Source: Craspedostauros australis (lineage: Eukaryota; Bacillariophyta; Bacillariophyceae; Mastogloiales; Achnanthaceae). Taken from it: DNA of 64,000 bases. This document shows, piece after piece, positions 34,101 through 45,700 of this stretch. The stretch's first letter is position 1. Every line of letters begins with the position of its first letter. The stretch is taken from NCBI GenBank assembly GCA_026770025.1, contig JAMXDE010000029.1, forward strand, positions 124,001 through 188,000, in the 5' to 3' direction. A program made the translations under genes and the position numbers. The notes beneath the pieces are model-generated. The model made no database searches and was not told where the DNA came from. It saw only the letters and a list, made by a program, of their open reading frames with translations.

Positions 34101-37100
34101 GTCAAGAATCCATCCAAGGAGATCAGCGCGGTGAACCTGCACCGAATGCTCGGCCACGCGCCACTCGAGACCATGAAGCGAACGGCCGCTCAATATGGAT
34201 GGAAGATTATCGGCGAGATGCCGGTATGTCGCGACTGCGCGATCGCGAACGCAAGAGTGAAGAATATTCCGAAGGCAACCATTCCGAGAGCAACTCGCCG
34301 TGGCGAACGGCTCTTCATTGACATTAGTTACACTAAACACATAAGCTTCGGAGATAAACGCTACTGGACCCTGATCGTGGACGACTGCACGGATCACTGC
34401 TGGAGTTTCTTTCTCAAGAACAAAAGTGATCAACCAGGATACATCAAACGATTCGTCCAGACGATCAAGTCACAGACTGGTGACCAACAGATCATCTTCC
34501 GAGGTGACAACAGCGGAGAGAACAAATCCACGGAGGATATTCTCATCGATGCAGGACTCAACGTGAAATTCGAATACACGGCATCGAACACGCCGCAACA
34601 GAATGGCAGAGTAGAACGCAAGTTCGCGTACCTCTACACCAAAGTCCGCTCCATGCTCAACGGAGCACAGCTTGACGAAGAGTATAGGCATGGCCTGTGG
34701 GCAGCGGCTGCTAGCACTGCTACCGCCATCGCCAACATCACCGTAGCGAAGAACCAGAAGGAGTCACCACATCGACAATTCTTTGGCAACGATCCACCAT
34801 ATGCGGATGCACTCCGCACGTTTGGAGAAGTGGGTGTTGTGAAGACTACCTACGGCGGGATTACCGCCAAGCTCAAGAATAGAGGAGAAGAGATGGTGTT
34901 CATCGGATATGCACACCAACATGCATCAGGGGTCTACAACATGTACAGACCATCGACCAAGTCACTCATCTGTTCACGAGACATCAAGTGGCTCAACCAA
35001 TCATACGGACAGTTCCGTGGCTGGGCACCAGCACCAATCATATCCAATGAAACAGGAACGACGGACGCAGACGGCTTCACAACCATCGGACGGAAGGGAG
35101 CAACGCCAAGGACGGCAACGCGTCAAACATCGGAAGCAAAGAGAGTATCTTTCGCTGATAGCAACAGATACTACATCCTATCAGACAGCGATGATGAGGA
35201 TAATGAGGACGACGGAGTAGTGACTCAACTAATCCGAAATAACGAGGAGGATCGGAGCGAATCCAATCATGAGGATGATGAGATCCTACCATCCGGCGAC
35301 GAAGCCGATGATGACACAGGCGTCACCCCTCCGAACACACCAGCGAGGTCTACACATGACACACCATCCAGATCTCCACCAAGCAAACCAAGCAAGCGTG
35401 ACATAGCTAGAAAGGAGAGGATCCGACGTCACGAAGCACGAGGCAAGAAGGGAGAAGCTAATCCCAAGTCAACTGCAGGGAAGAGTATTCCCAGAGCTCT
35501 GCGCGAGCTCGCAGACTTCAACGAACGAGGTCGAAAGGAAGAAGGCTATGAGAGCGATTCATCATCCAATGAGGCGAGTGACGAACTCAGCGACGAGATG
35601 ATCGACGACTCTAACAACGAAACTACAGATGATGAGGAAATCGAAGACGAAGATGAAGAGATCGAGATCACTCACCATAGCACAACTGGACTATACGGGA
35701 TGAATGCAATCATCACCGAGAGACCAGCGATCGACATCGGATTGTCGATGCAGGACGAGAACAAGGAACCAGAGAAGCACATCGAACCTACAACGTTCGA
35801 CGGAGCCTTCAATCACCCAGATCCTATCCATCGAAAGGGATATCGAGCAGCCATCAAGAAGGAGTTCGACTCCATGGATACACGCAAGGTGTATAGCAAG
35901 ATCAAACGAGACGCCATCCCACGCGGCCGCAGATGCTGCAAGTGCAAATGGGTCTTCAAGCTGAAGCGTGACGGCACACATCGAGCACGGCTCGTTGCAT
36001 GTGGCTATTCACAAGTCGCAGGAGTAGACTTCCAAGAGCATTACTCACCCGTCATCCATGACGTGACCTATCGGGTCATGATGGTGATCATGCTAATCAA
36101 GAAGATGGACTGCGCACTCGTCGATGTCGTAACGGCATTCCTACATGGAGACCTCGACGAGGAGATCTATATGAACTGTCCCAACGGGATGGATCATCAA
36201 CCAGACGAAGCCCTGACCCTACACAAGCCAATCTACGGGCTTGTGCAGAGCGCCAGGCAGTGGTTCAAGATGTTGGTATCGACCCTCAAGAATATCAACT
36301 TCGAACAGAGCGCAGCAGACCCGTGCCTGTTCTACAGGAAGACGAACGAAGGAAGCATGATCGTGGCCATCTACGTGGACGATTGCTTCTGTTGCGGAGA
36401 TTCCAAGGCACTGGAAACCTTCCTGAAGGATATCCAAGGCAGCAAGTTCAAGGTGACAATCGAGCGTGGACTCGGAGACTACCTCAGCTGCAACATTGAA
36501 CTGAACCATGACAAGACTAGAGCGACATTGCGTCAACCACATCTCATCCAACACCTCATCGAAGAGTTCGGAACCAAGGTTGAGAAGATGCAACGCTATG
36601 GGACACCGGGAACCCCGGGTCAAATCATCGTACGACCATCCGAAGATAACGGACTGCAGAAGGTCGGACCGGAAGAACATGCCGAATACCGCCGAGGCGT
36701 CGGTATGCTACTCTTCCTCATCAAGCACTCGCGACCAGATATCGCGAACCCTGTGAGGGAACTCTCCAAGGCATTGATCGGGCCCACCAAGGCCGCAATG
36801 AAGGAGATGTATCGGATCATCAAGTATGTGATAGATACAAAGGACTATGGATTGAAGATCCATCCAGCGCGTCCAGACGACGACGGCTGGGACATGGAGC
36901 TCTTCTGCGATAGCGAATATGCAGGAGACAAGAACACAAGAATCAGCGTAGGGGGATTCATCCTATACCTGTGCAAGGTGCCAATCCTTTGGCGATCCAA
37001 GGCACAGAAGGTCGTCACACTCAGCTCATCCGAAGCAGAATACGTTGCCCTTTCCGAAGCGGCAAAGGAAATCTTCTTCGTCGTACAGCTACTCGAAAGT

Positions 37101-37370
37101 GTGGGCGTCCCAGTGAAGACACCGATCAAGGTCCGTGTGGACAACATCGGAGCGATCTTCATCGCCAAGAACCCATCAACATCCCAACGATCGCGGCACA
37201 TCGACGTGCGCCATCACTACGTGAGGAACATGGTAATCAACAAAACCATCGAAATCATTTTTGTCAAATCCGAGCAGAACACAAGCGACGGATTCACCAA
37301 GAACATCAAGGCCGACTTACAACGTGAACACGAGAAGTCGTACCTTGACATATCGAGAACATTCGAATGA
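31134..37370 (+). CDS. Copia Gag-Pol polyprotein of A1
   Basis: One frame of 2,078 codons. Parts in order: Gag, with two CCHC zinc knuckles (near residues 387 and 432); a very acidic stretch (about 530-840); aspartic protease (near 857); integrase zinc finger (near 1,000) and DDE core (about 1,055-1,170); a Ser/Asp/Glu-rich linker (about 1,330-1,530); reverse transcriptase with YVDD (near 1,747); and RNase H (about 1,920-2,050). Copia polyproteins are usually nearer 1,300-1,500 residues; the excess lies in the two acidic/linker regions. It would make the particle, cleave itself, copy the RNA and integrate the DNA. Confidence 0.95.
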   Translation: MSEEEELKDILLSNPTIKREEGASETPSRQEKEAAAATVLSSADASAIDETEEERSARLHRKEKSILKAIKQEETGVTKSIRTAKQGGKSETPPGGEFVTKTISAQQQAKIEESVTQKPTEIKGASAPTTKQRTNMATSANMNKRRIKAPMFSGEQEDYSAWESQAKAYARAQKTRDVMLGKTKVPTVSEIAAATDEDKEAMEEIYELGCDCFSDLILMMDAEKGKGKQAIQYINQCISDDYPEGDAHGAWNVLAEKFRPSDAVTKIKLKRQFNNEKMKRDTDPDIYITQLESLRSRLHDVKYEISDEEMIMQILSTVSVEYKTHIVNFQHQLTFNPELVTINTIRGVLRTAYATHRGGKAYVDDFQDSNTKSNDTGFTSTGNFKGTCHNCGVYGHRSADCPERKKSNNKKNNNNNNKMNGKRNKGNGFKGKCNYCGIFGHREAECRKKKFNEKKKADEQANTATQGHDKSGHEMVLSAKDMPLCMLVSDNYIEDSFFDNFACVGSDDEVQDDEIIPEWLSEEPIIHEVDPRREVSYECCFNAHDLIGSYGDEAEMDEANDSDIEEAMSDDDDDADEDGADEDDEANRDELPPPQAGRYERTGTFINQGETRRAAAPPPPAAGNNRSGIFDEDDSDETEDHPDDNFNPNERVVYPANIDFPDIEDPNSVDYLLRHSTIPNATATALIIQKQLIFDAVMEAGMRMFPGTTRGALMPIWVNMMGSILSEHFESIEEILANAIIINRILEGNDSETIPETDLHYILGGCMRVLLRERSRVHPYDPATGSHRNSTIPLDYTQLPDDMDDGDHHPPYNEDGVHEDDDDGSFNDEIAAAAVEQLHELSTKYKDKVNKDTWLADSGALCHIVNSDAALFNVRHIKSFVQVGDSTKLDSPKMGSIRLKVKQRNNTGHVIRLDDVKYTPKMAVNLFSTNKALYNGYQLGNNGILMDIINGSGTKIVFDRVFPTSNGFITGVQMHPIMPTDDDKACTAIVKNPSKEISAVNLHRMLGHAPLETMKRTAAQYGWKIIGEMPVCRDCAIANARVKNIPKATIPRATRRGERLFIDISYTKHISFGDKRYWTLIVDDCTDHCWSFFLKNKSDQPGYIKRFVQTIKSQTGDQQIIFRGDNSGENKSTEDILIDAGLNVKFEYTASNTPQQNGRVERKFAYLYTKVRSMLNGAQLDEEYRHGLWAAAASTATAIANITVAKNQKESPHRQFFGNDPPYADALRTFGEVGVVKTTYGGITAKLKNRGEEMVFIGYAHQHASGVYNMYRPSTKSLICSRDIKWLNQSYGQFRGWAPAPIISNETGTTDADGFTTIGRKGATPRTATRQTSEAKRVSFADSNRYYILSDSDDEDNEDDGVVTQLIRNNEEDRSESNHEDDEILPSGDEADDDTGVTPPNTPARSTHDTPSRSPPSKPSKRDIARKERIRRHEARGKKGEANPKSTAGKSIPRALRELADFNERGRKEEGYESDSSSNEASDELSDEMIDDSNNETTDDEEIEDEDEEIEITHHSTTGLYGMNAIITERPAIDIGLSMQDENKEPEKHIEPTTFDGAFNHPDPIHRKGYRAAIKKEFDSMDTRKVYSKIKRDAIPRGRRCCKCKWVFKLKRDGTHRARLVACGYSQVAGVDFQEHYSPVIHDVTYRVMMVIMLIKKMDCALVDVVTAFLHGDLDEEIYMNCPNGMDHQPDEALTLHKPIYGLVQSARQWFKMLVSTLKNINFEQSAADPCLFYRKTNEGSMIVAIYVDDCFCCGDSKALETFLKDIQGSKFKVTIERGLGDYLSCNIELNHDKTRATLRQPHLIQHLIEEFGTKVEKMQRYGTPGTPGQIIVRPSEDNGLQKVGPEEHAEYRRGVGMLLFLIKHSRPDIANPVRELSKALIGPTKAAMKEMYRIIKYVIDTKDYGLKIHPARPDDDGWDMELFCDSEYAGDKNTRISVGGFILYLCKVPILWRSKAQKVVTLSSSEAEYVALSEAAKEIFFVVQLLESVGVPVKTPIKVRVDNIGAIFIAKNPSTSQRSRHIDVRHHYVRNMVINKTIEIIFVKSEQNTSDGFTKNIKADLQREHEKSYLDISRTFE

Positions 37371-37390
37371 CCGAATGCACACAGGAAGGG

Positions 37391-38181
37391 TGTCGAGATG
37401 TACATGTGAGTATATGTCAAGATGTACGTGTATATGTGCATCGTTCACCCGCTATTCTCTCATACGCACTTGGACGGTATAACTATACTCGTGTCGATAG
37501 TATACTGTGATTCGTCAGAATTACAGGGGAAATGGAACACATGAAAAGGGGCAAGATTTCTGGAGGAAATTTGCAAATAACGATTTCTGGGAGAATCAGA
37601 AGATCGTCCGTCCATGCATCAATGGTACCAAGAGAATCTCGAGGTACTTCCCAACTAAACCTCAGATGACGATATCATCTGACAGACTACTGCATCACCA
37701 ATGGAACGTGACATCTGGAGAACAGAAGGACGCCTACTGACGTCGACAGGATGTCAACATGTCACCACGTCGACAGCCGTCTCCAAGTCAGAGCAGGAGG
37801 CGAAGATACGATGACCCATGAAGATCATGGATACTGAAGGTGAACTTCAAATGGTAAGTACTCATGGAGTAGAAGCCAGTACTGAATGAACGGAGTGTCG
37901 AATGCGGAGCACGCATCGAACACGGAGTATCGTGTAGCACGAGCACACGATGGTGAGAGAGAGAGAGAGAATACAGAGAGGAGCGAGAGAGGATCTCGCG
38001 TACCGACTCATAGTCGGAGACCGAATCTACAAAACAGATTGAAGCGCCGAGAGCATCGGGCAAGAGAACGAACGGACACCGAGAGTATCGGAGTGCCAAC
38101 GTAATGAAATAGCAAACAGACGACTATCAACCAACACCATCTTCCACGATCGTAGGTTACCGTGAGCGGAACTTGCCAACA
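37391..38181 (+). repeat. 3' LTR of A1
   Basis: Near-perfect copy of 30261-31051. Preceded by a purine-rich tract (AGGAAGGG), the expected plus-strand priming site. Confidence 0.93.
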
Positions 38182-38891
38182 TGCGCACGTCCGACATCAG
38201 CATCTATGATCGGCTTTGACAATACAACAGGCAGCAACAGATATCGTCTGGCAACATCAGCATCCCGATGGCCAATCACGACAGCGATACCCTGCGCATC
38301 CCAATTCGTAAACCGACAGCTCGCGAGCTAACTCAAACTAAGAATATTACTATATGCGATAGACACAGACGCCTTTGGCGATCCCACACCAGTGTTGACT
38401 TCAACAAGGTCTTCTGGCATCTCCCACAACAGGTGGTCGAGAAAACGAAAGCAGCATCGACGCAACTGGCCGATACTCCCATCGACATGGAGTCAAGACT
38501 CATCCCGAGGCAGTACCGTGCGCAGCGAGCGGGCGCGCTACGGTCACACCGAATCAAGGGAAGAGTGGAAACCGATCCATTCTTCTCCACGGTCCCATCC
38601 ATTTGACACTACAAGTGCTTCCAGCTCTTTGCACACAGCGAGTCCAAATTCATCTGGGCCAAGCCGCTCAGCAGAGAGGCGATGGCGCCAGAGGCGCTCA
38701 CCGATTTCATTGTGCAGGTCAGGGCACCTGACTTAATAATGAGAATAATAACGCACAGATTATCCCCTCACACGAGGGTTGCCTCGAAAGCTTTAACGTC
38801 GCCGGCGTACAGCGAGCCCTGACGGGCCGACTGCGCTCGAACGACCTACCTAGATCTCCCACATCTCAGTCTACCACGGGTTGTCAACTCC
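38182..38891 (+). mobile_element. Fossil retrotransposon B, integrase-like part
   Basis: 710 bp between A1 and A2. It has decayed integrase-like coding in the plus sense, with a conserved-looking core region near 38565-38725. The junction with A1 carries the TGCGCA duplication, so it continues the element interrupted at 30260. Broken, and clearly older than A1 and A2. Confidence 0.6.
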
Positions 38892-39681
38892 TGTTGGCAA
38901 GTTCCGCTCACGGTAACCTACGATCGTGGAAGATGGTGTTGGTTGATAGTCGTCTGTTTGCTATTTCATTAGTTGGCTACTCCGATCCTCTCGGTGTACG
39001 CCGTTCTCTTGCCCAATGCTCTTGGTGCTTCAATCTGTTTTGTAGATTCGGTCTCCGACTATGAGTCGGTACGCAAGATCCTCTCTCGCTCCTCTCTGTA
39101 TTCTCTCTCTCTCTCTCAACATCGTGTGCTCATGCTACACGATACTCCGTGTTCGATGCGTGCTCCGCATTCGACACTCCGTTCATTCAGTACTGGCTTC
39201 TACTCCATGAGTACTTACCATTTGAAGTTCACCTTCAGTATCCATGATCTTCATGGGTCATCGTATCTTCGCCTCCTGCTCTGACTTGGAGACAGCTGTC
39301 AACGTGGTGACATGTTGACATCCTGTCGACGTCAGTAGGCGTCCTTCTGCTCTCCAGATGTCACGTTCCATTGGTGATGCTGCAGTCTGTCAGATGATAT
39401 CATCATCTGAGGTTTAGTTGGGAAGTACCTCGAGATTCTCTTGGTACCATTGATGCATGGACGGACGATCTTCTGATTCTCCCAGAAATCGTTATTTGCA
39501 AATTTCCTCCAGAAATCTTGCCCCTTTTCGTGTGTTCCATTTCCCCTGTAATTCTGACGAATCACAGTATACTATCGACACGAATGTAGTTATACCGTCC
39601 AAGTGCGTATGAGAGAATAGCGGGTGAACGATGCACATATACACGTACACCTTGACGTATACTCACATGTACATCTCGACA
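38892..39681 (-). repeat. 3' LTR of A2
   Basis: 790 bp. The minus-strand reading starts TGTCGAG at 39681 and ends CCAACA at 38892. Preceded on the minus strand by the same purine tract as in A1. Confidence 0.92.
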
Positions 39682-39701
39682 CCCTTCCTGTGTGCATTCG
39701 G

Positions 39702-42700
39702 TCATTCGAATGTTCTCGATGTGTCAAGGTACGACTTCTCGTGTTCACGTTGCAAGTCGGCCTTGATGTTCTTGGTGAATCCGTCGCTTGTGTTCTGCTC
39801 GGATTTGACGAAAATGATTTCGATGGTTTTGTTGATTACCATGTTCCTCACGTAGTGATGGCGCACGTCGATGTGCCGTGATCGTTGGGATGTTGATGGG
39901 TTCTTGGCGATGAAGATCGCTCCGATGTTGTCCACACGGACCTTGATCGGTGTCTTCACTGGGACGCCCACACTTTCGAGTAGCTGCATGACGAAGAAGA
40001 TCTCCTTTGCTGCTTCGGAAAGGGCAACGTATTCTGCTTCGGATGAGCTGAGTGTGACGACCTTCTGTGCCTTGGATCGCCAAAGGATTGGTACCTTGCA
40101 CAGGTATAGGATGAACCCTCCTACGCTGATTCTCGTGTTCTTGTCTCCTGCATATTCGCTATCGCAGAAGAGCTCCATGTCCCAGCCGTCGTCGTCTGGA
40201 CGCGCTGGATGGATCTTTAATCCATAGTCCTTTGTATCGATCACATACTTGATGATCCGATACATCTCCTTCATTGCAGCCTTGGTGGGCCCGATCAATG
40301 CCTTGGAGAGTTCCCTCACAGGGTTCGCGATATCCGGTCGCGAGTGCTTGATGAGGAAGAGTAGCATACCGACGCCTCGGCGGTATTCGGCATGTTCTTC
40401 CGGTCCGACCTTCTGTAGTCCATTATCTTCGGATGGTCGTACGATGATTTGACCCGGGGTTCCCGGTGTCCCATAGCGTTGCATCTTCTCAACCTTGGTT
40501 CCAAACTCTTCGATGAGGTGTCGGATGAGATGTGGTTGACGCAATGTCGCTCTAGTTTTGTCATGGTTCAGTTCGATGTTGCAGCTGAGGTAGTCTCCGA
40601 GTCCGCGCTCGATTGTCACCTTGAACTTGCTGCCTTGGATGTCCTTCAGGAATTTCTCCAGTGCCTTGGAGTCTCTGCAACAGAAGCAATCGTCCACGTA
40701 GATGGCCACGATCATGCTTCCTTCGTTCGTCTTTCTGTAGAACAGGCACGGGTCTGCTGCGCTCTGTTCAAAGTTGATATTCTTGAGGGTCGATACCAAC
40801 ATCTTGAACCATTGCCTGGCGCTCTGCACAAGTCCGTAGATTGGCTTGTGTAGGGTCAGGGCTTCGTCTGGTTGATGATCCATCCCGTTGGGACAGTTCA
40901 TATAGATCTCCTCGTCGAGGTCTCCATGTAGGAATGCCGTTACAACATCGACGAGTGCGCAGTCCATCTTCTTGATCAGCATGATCACCATCATGACCCG
41001 ATAGGTCACGTCATGGATGACGGGTGAATAGTGCTCTTGGAAGTCCACTCCTGCGATTTGTGAATAGCCACATGCGACGAGTCGCGCTCGATGTGTGCCA
41101 TCACGCTTCAGCTTAAAGACCCATTTGCATTTGCAGCATCTGCGGCTGCGTGGGATGGCATCTCGTTTGATCTTGCTGTACACCTTGCGTGTGTCCATGG
41201 AGTCGAACTCCTTCTTGATGGCTGCTCGATATCCCTTCCGATGGATAGGATCTGGGTGATTGAAGGCTCCATCGAATGTTGTAGGTTCGATGTGCTTCTC
41301 TGGTTCCTTGTTCTCGTCCTGCATCGACAATCCGATGTCGATCGCTGGTCTCTCGGTGATGATTGCATTCATCCCGTATAGTCCAGTTGTGCTATGGTGA
41401 GTGATCTCGATCTCTTCATCTTCGTCTTCGATTTCTTCGTCATCTGTAGTTTCGTTGTTGGAATCGTCGATCATCTCGTCGCTGAGTTCGTCACTCGCCT
41501 CATTGGATGATGGATCGCTCTCATAGCCTTCTTCCTTTCGACCTCGTTCGTTGAAGTCTGCGAGCTCACGCAGAGCTCTGGGAATACTCTTCCCTGCAGT
41601 TGACTTGGGATTAGTTTCTCCCTTCCTGCCTCGTGATTCGTGACGTCGGATCCTCTCCTTTCTAGCTATGTCACGCTTGCTTGGTTTGCTCGGTGGAGGT
41701 CTGGATGGTGTGTCATGTATAGACCTCGCTGGTGTGTTCGGAGGGGTGACACCTGTCTCATCATCGGCTTCGTCGCCGGAAGGTAGGATTTCGTCATCCT
41801 CATGATTGGATTCGCTCCGATCCTCCTCGTTATTTCGGATTAGTTGAGTCACTACTCCGTCGTCCTCATTATCCTCATCATCGCTGTCTGATAGGATGTA
41901 GTATCTGTTGCTGTCAGCGAAAGATACTCTCTTTGCTTCCGATGTTTGACGCGTTGCCGTCCTTGGCGTTGCTCCCTTCCGTCCGATGGTTGTGAAGCCG
42001 TCTGCGTCCGTTGTTCCTGTTTCGTTGGATATGTTCGGTGCTGGTGCCCAGCCACGGAACTGTCCGTATGATTGGTTGAGCCACTTGATGTCCCGTGAAC
42101 AGATGAGTGACTTGGTCGATGGTCTGTACATGTTGTAGACCCCTGATGCGTGTTGGTGTGCATATCCGATGAACACCATCTCTTCTCCTCTGTTCTTGAG
42201 TTTGGCGGTGATCCCGCCGTAGGTAGTCTTCACAACACCCACTTCTCCAAACGTGCGGAGTGCATCCGCATATGGTGGATCGTTGCCGAAGAATTGTCGA
42301 TGTGGTGACTCCTTCTGGTTCTTCGCTACGGTGATGTTGGCGATGGCGGTGGCAGTGCTAGCAGCTGCTGCCCACAGGCCATGCCTATACTCTTCGTCGA
42401 GTTGTGCTCCGTTGAGCATGGAGCGGATCTTGGTGTAGAGGTACGCGAACTTGCGTTCCACTCTGCCGTTCTGTTGCGGCGTGTTCGATGCCGTGTATTC
42501 GAATTTCACGTTGAGTCCTGCATCGATGAGAGTATCCTGTGTGGACTTGTTCTCTCCGCTGTTGTCACCTTGGAAGATGATCTGTTGGTCACCAGTCTGT
42601 GACTTGATCGTTTGAACGAATCGTTTGATGTATCCTGGTTGATCACTTTTGTTCTTGAGAAAGAAACTCCAGCAGTGATCCGTGCAGTCGTCCACGATCA

Positions 42701-45700
42701 GGGTCCAGTAGCGTTTATCTCCGAAGCTTATGTGTTTAGTGTAACTAATGTCAATGAAGAGCCGTTCGCCATGGCGAGTTGCTCTCGGAATGGTTGCCTT
42801 CGGAATATTCTTCATTCTTGCATTCGCGACCGCGCAGTCGCGACATACCGGCATCTCGCCGATAATCTTCCATCCATACTGAGCGGCCGTCCGCTTCATG
42901 GTCTCGAGTGACGCGTGGCCGAGCATTCGGTGCAGGTTCACCGCGCTGATCTCCTTGGATGGATTCTTGACAATAGCTGTGTAAGCCTTGTCGTCGTCTG
43001 TCGGCGTGATGGGATGCATCTGCGCTCCCGTGATGAATCCGTTGGATGTGGGGAAGACTCGATCGAACACGATCTTCGTTCCGGATCCGTTGATGATGTC
43101 CATCAGAATGCCGTTGTTACCAAGCTGGTAACCGTTGTACAGAGCCTTGTTCGTGGAGAAAAGGTTCACCGCCATCTTGGGTGTGTACTTCACATCATCG
43201 AGCCGGATGATGTGGCCAGTGTTGTCTCGCTGTTTGACTTTCAAGCGAATGGATCCCATCTTGGGAGAGTCTAGCTTTGTGCTGTCTCCCACTTGGACGA
43301 AGGACTTGATGTGCCGCACGTTGAAGAGAGCGGCGTCCGAGTTGACGATGTGACACGAAGCTCCGCTGTCGGCGAGCCAGGTGTCCTTGTTGACCTTGTC
43401 CTTGTACTTGGTGCTCAGCTCGTGGAGTTGTTCCACGGCTGCCGCAGCTATCTCGTCGTTGAAGCTGCCGTCGTCGTCGTCTTCGTGGACTCCATCTTCG
43501 TTGTATGGATGATGATGGTCTCCGTCATCCATGTCGTCGGGTAGTTGCGCGTAGTCCGATGGAATTGTGTTGCTTTGATGTGATCCTGTGGCTGGATCGT
43601 ATGGGTGGACGCGTGATCGCTCGCGTAAGAGCACGCGCATGCATCCTCCAAGGATGTAATGCAGATCCGTCTCTGGGATCGTTTCTGAGTTGTTCGCTTC
43701 CAGTATGTGGTTAATGATGATCGCATTGACAAGGATCTCTTCGATTGATTTGAAGTGCTCGGATAGGATGGATCCCATCATGTTCACCCATATTGGCATG
43801 AGTGCTCCTCGTGTGGTTCCTGGGAACACTCGCATCCCCGCTTCCATTACGGCGTCAAAGATGAGCTGCTTTTGGATTATCAATGCTGTTGCTGTTGCAT
43901 TCGGGATGGTGCTGTGATGGAGGAGGTAGTCGACGCTGTTGGGATCCTCAATAGGTGGGAAGTCGATGTTCCCTGGGTAGACGACACGCTCGTTTGGATT
44001 GAAGCTGTCGTCTGGATGATTGCCGTCCTCGGATTCGTCGCTGTCATCCTCGTCGAAGATGCCCGATCTGTTGTTCCCCGCCGCTGGAGGAGGCGGCGCC
44101 GCGCTGCGGTTCGTTTCGCCTTGGCTTCGATTAATGAAGGTCCCCGTTCTCTCGTATCTCCCAGCTTGAGGAGGAGGCAACACGTCGCGGTTCACCTCGT
44201 CGTCTTCATCTGCGCCGTCCTCGTTGGCGTCGTCGTCGTCATCGCTCATGGCCTCTTCGATGTCACTATCGTTGGCCTCGTTGTCCATCTCAGCTTCGTC
44301 GCCGTATGAACCGATCAGGTCGTGCGCGTTGAAGCAGCATTCATAGCTCACTTCGCGTCTTGGATCCACCTCGTAGATGATTGGCTCCTCATTGAGCCAC
44401 TCCGGGACGATCTCATCGTCCTGCACTTCGTCGTCACTTCCGACGCACTCGAAGTTATCGAAGAAGGAGTCTTCGATGTAGTCGTCGGACACCAACATGC
44501 AGAGCGGTATGTCTTTCGCTGAGAGTACCATCTCGTGCCCGCTCTTGTCGTGTCCTTCCGTAGCCGCGTTGGCTTGTTCGTTGTTCTTCTTGCTCTCGTT
44601 GAACTTCTTCTTTCGGCACTCCGCCTCGCGATGTCCGAAGATGCCGCAGTAGTTGCACTTGCCCTTGAAGCCGCTTCCTTTGTTGCGCTTTCCATTCATC
44701 TTGTTGTTGTTGTTGTTGTTTTTCTTGTTGTTCGATTTCTTGCGTTCTGGGCAATCGGCGGATCTATGGCCATACACGCCACAGTTGTGACAAGTACCCT
44801 TGAAGTTACCGGTGCTTGTGAAGCCGGTGTCGTTGCTCTTCGTGTTGCTGTCTTGGAAGTCGTCGACGTATGCTTTGCCTCCTCTGTGCGTGGCGTATGC
44901 AGTGCGGAGTACTCCTCTGATCGTGTTGATGGTAACCAGTTCCGGATTGAACGTGAGTTGGTGTTGGAAGTTCACGATGTGAGTTCTGTACTTGTTGCTC
45001 ACCGTGCTGAGGATTTGCATGATGATTTCCTCGTCCGAGATCTTGTACTTGACATCGTGGAGACGCGATCGTAGACTCTCGAGTTGCGTGATGTAGATGT
45101 CGGGGTCCGTGTCTCTCTTCATCTTTTCGTTGTTGAATTGGCGCTTGAGTTTGATCTTCGTCACCGCATCGGATGGTCGGAACTTCTCCGCGAGAACGTT
45201 CCACGCTCCGTGTGCGTCTCCTTCGGGGTAGTCGTCGGAGATGCATTGGTTGATGTACTGGATGGCCTGCTTACCTTTTCCTTTCTCTGCATCCATCATG
45301 AGGATCAGATCGCTGAAGCAGTCGCATCCCAATTCGTAGATCTCCTCCATCGCTTCCTTGGCTTCGCCGGCGGCTGCCGCAATCTCACTCACTGTTGGCA
45401 CCTTGGTCTTGCCCAACATCACGTCTCTCGTCTTCTGTGCACGAGCGTATGCCTTCGCTTGGGACTCCCATGTGCTGTAGTCTTCCTGTTCACCACTGAA
45501 CATCGGCGCCTTGATGCGTCGCTTGTTCATGTTGGCTGATGTCGCCATGTTGATTCGTTGTTTCGTTGTTGGTGCGCTCGCGCCCTTGATTTCCGTCTGT
45601 TTCTGTGTTGTCGATTCTTCGATTTTCGCTTGTTGTTTCGCGAGGGTTGATTTGCTCACAAATTCTCCTCCTGGTGGTGTCTCACTTTTCCCACCCTGTT

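Larger units (their letters stand above)
30261..38181 (+). mobile_element. Copia LTR retrotransposon A1, looks whole
   Basis: 7,921 bp with 791-bp LTRs (30261-31051 and 37391-38181) that begin TGTCGAG and end CCAACA. A 6-bp duplication, TGCGCA, flanks it. The two LTRs are almost identical over their whole length, so the insertion is very recent. Internal order is gag, protease, integrase, RT, RNase H, which defines Copia. It is inserted into fossil B. Confidence 0.95.
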
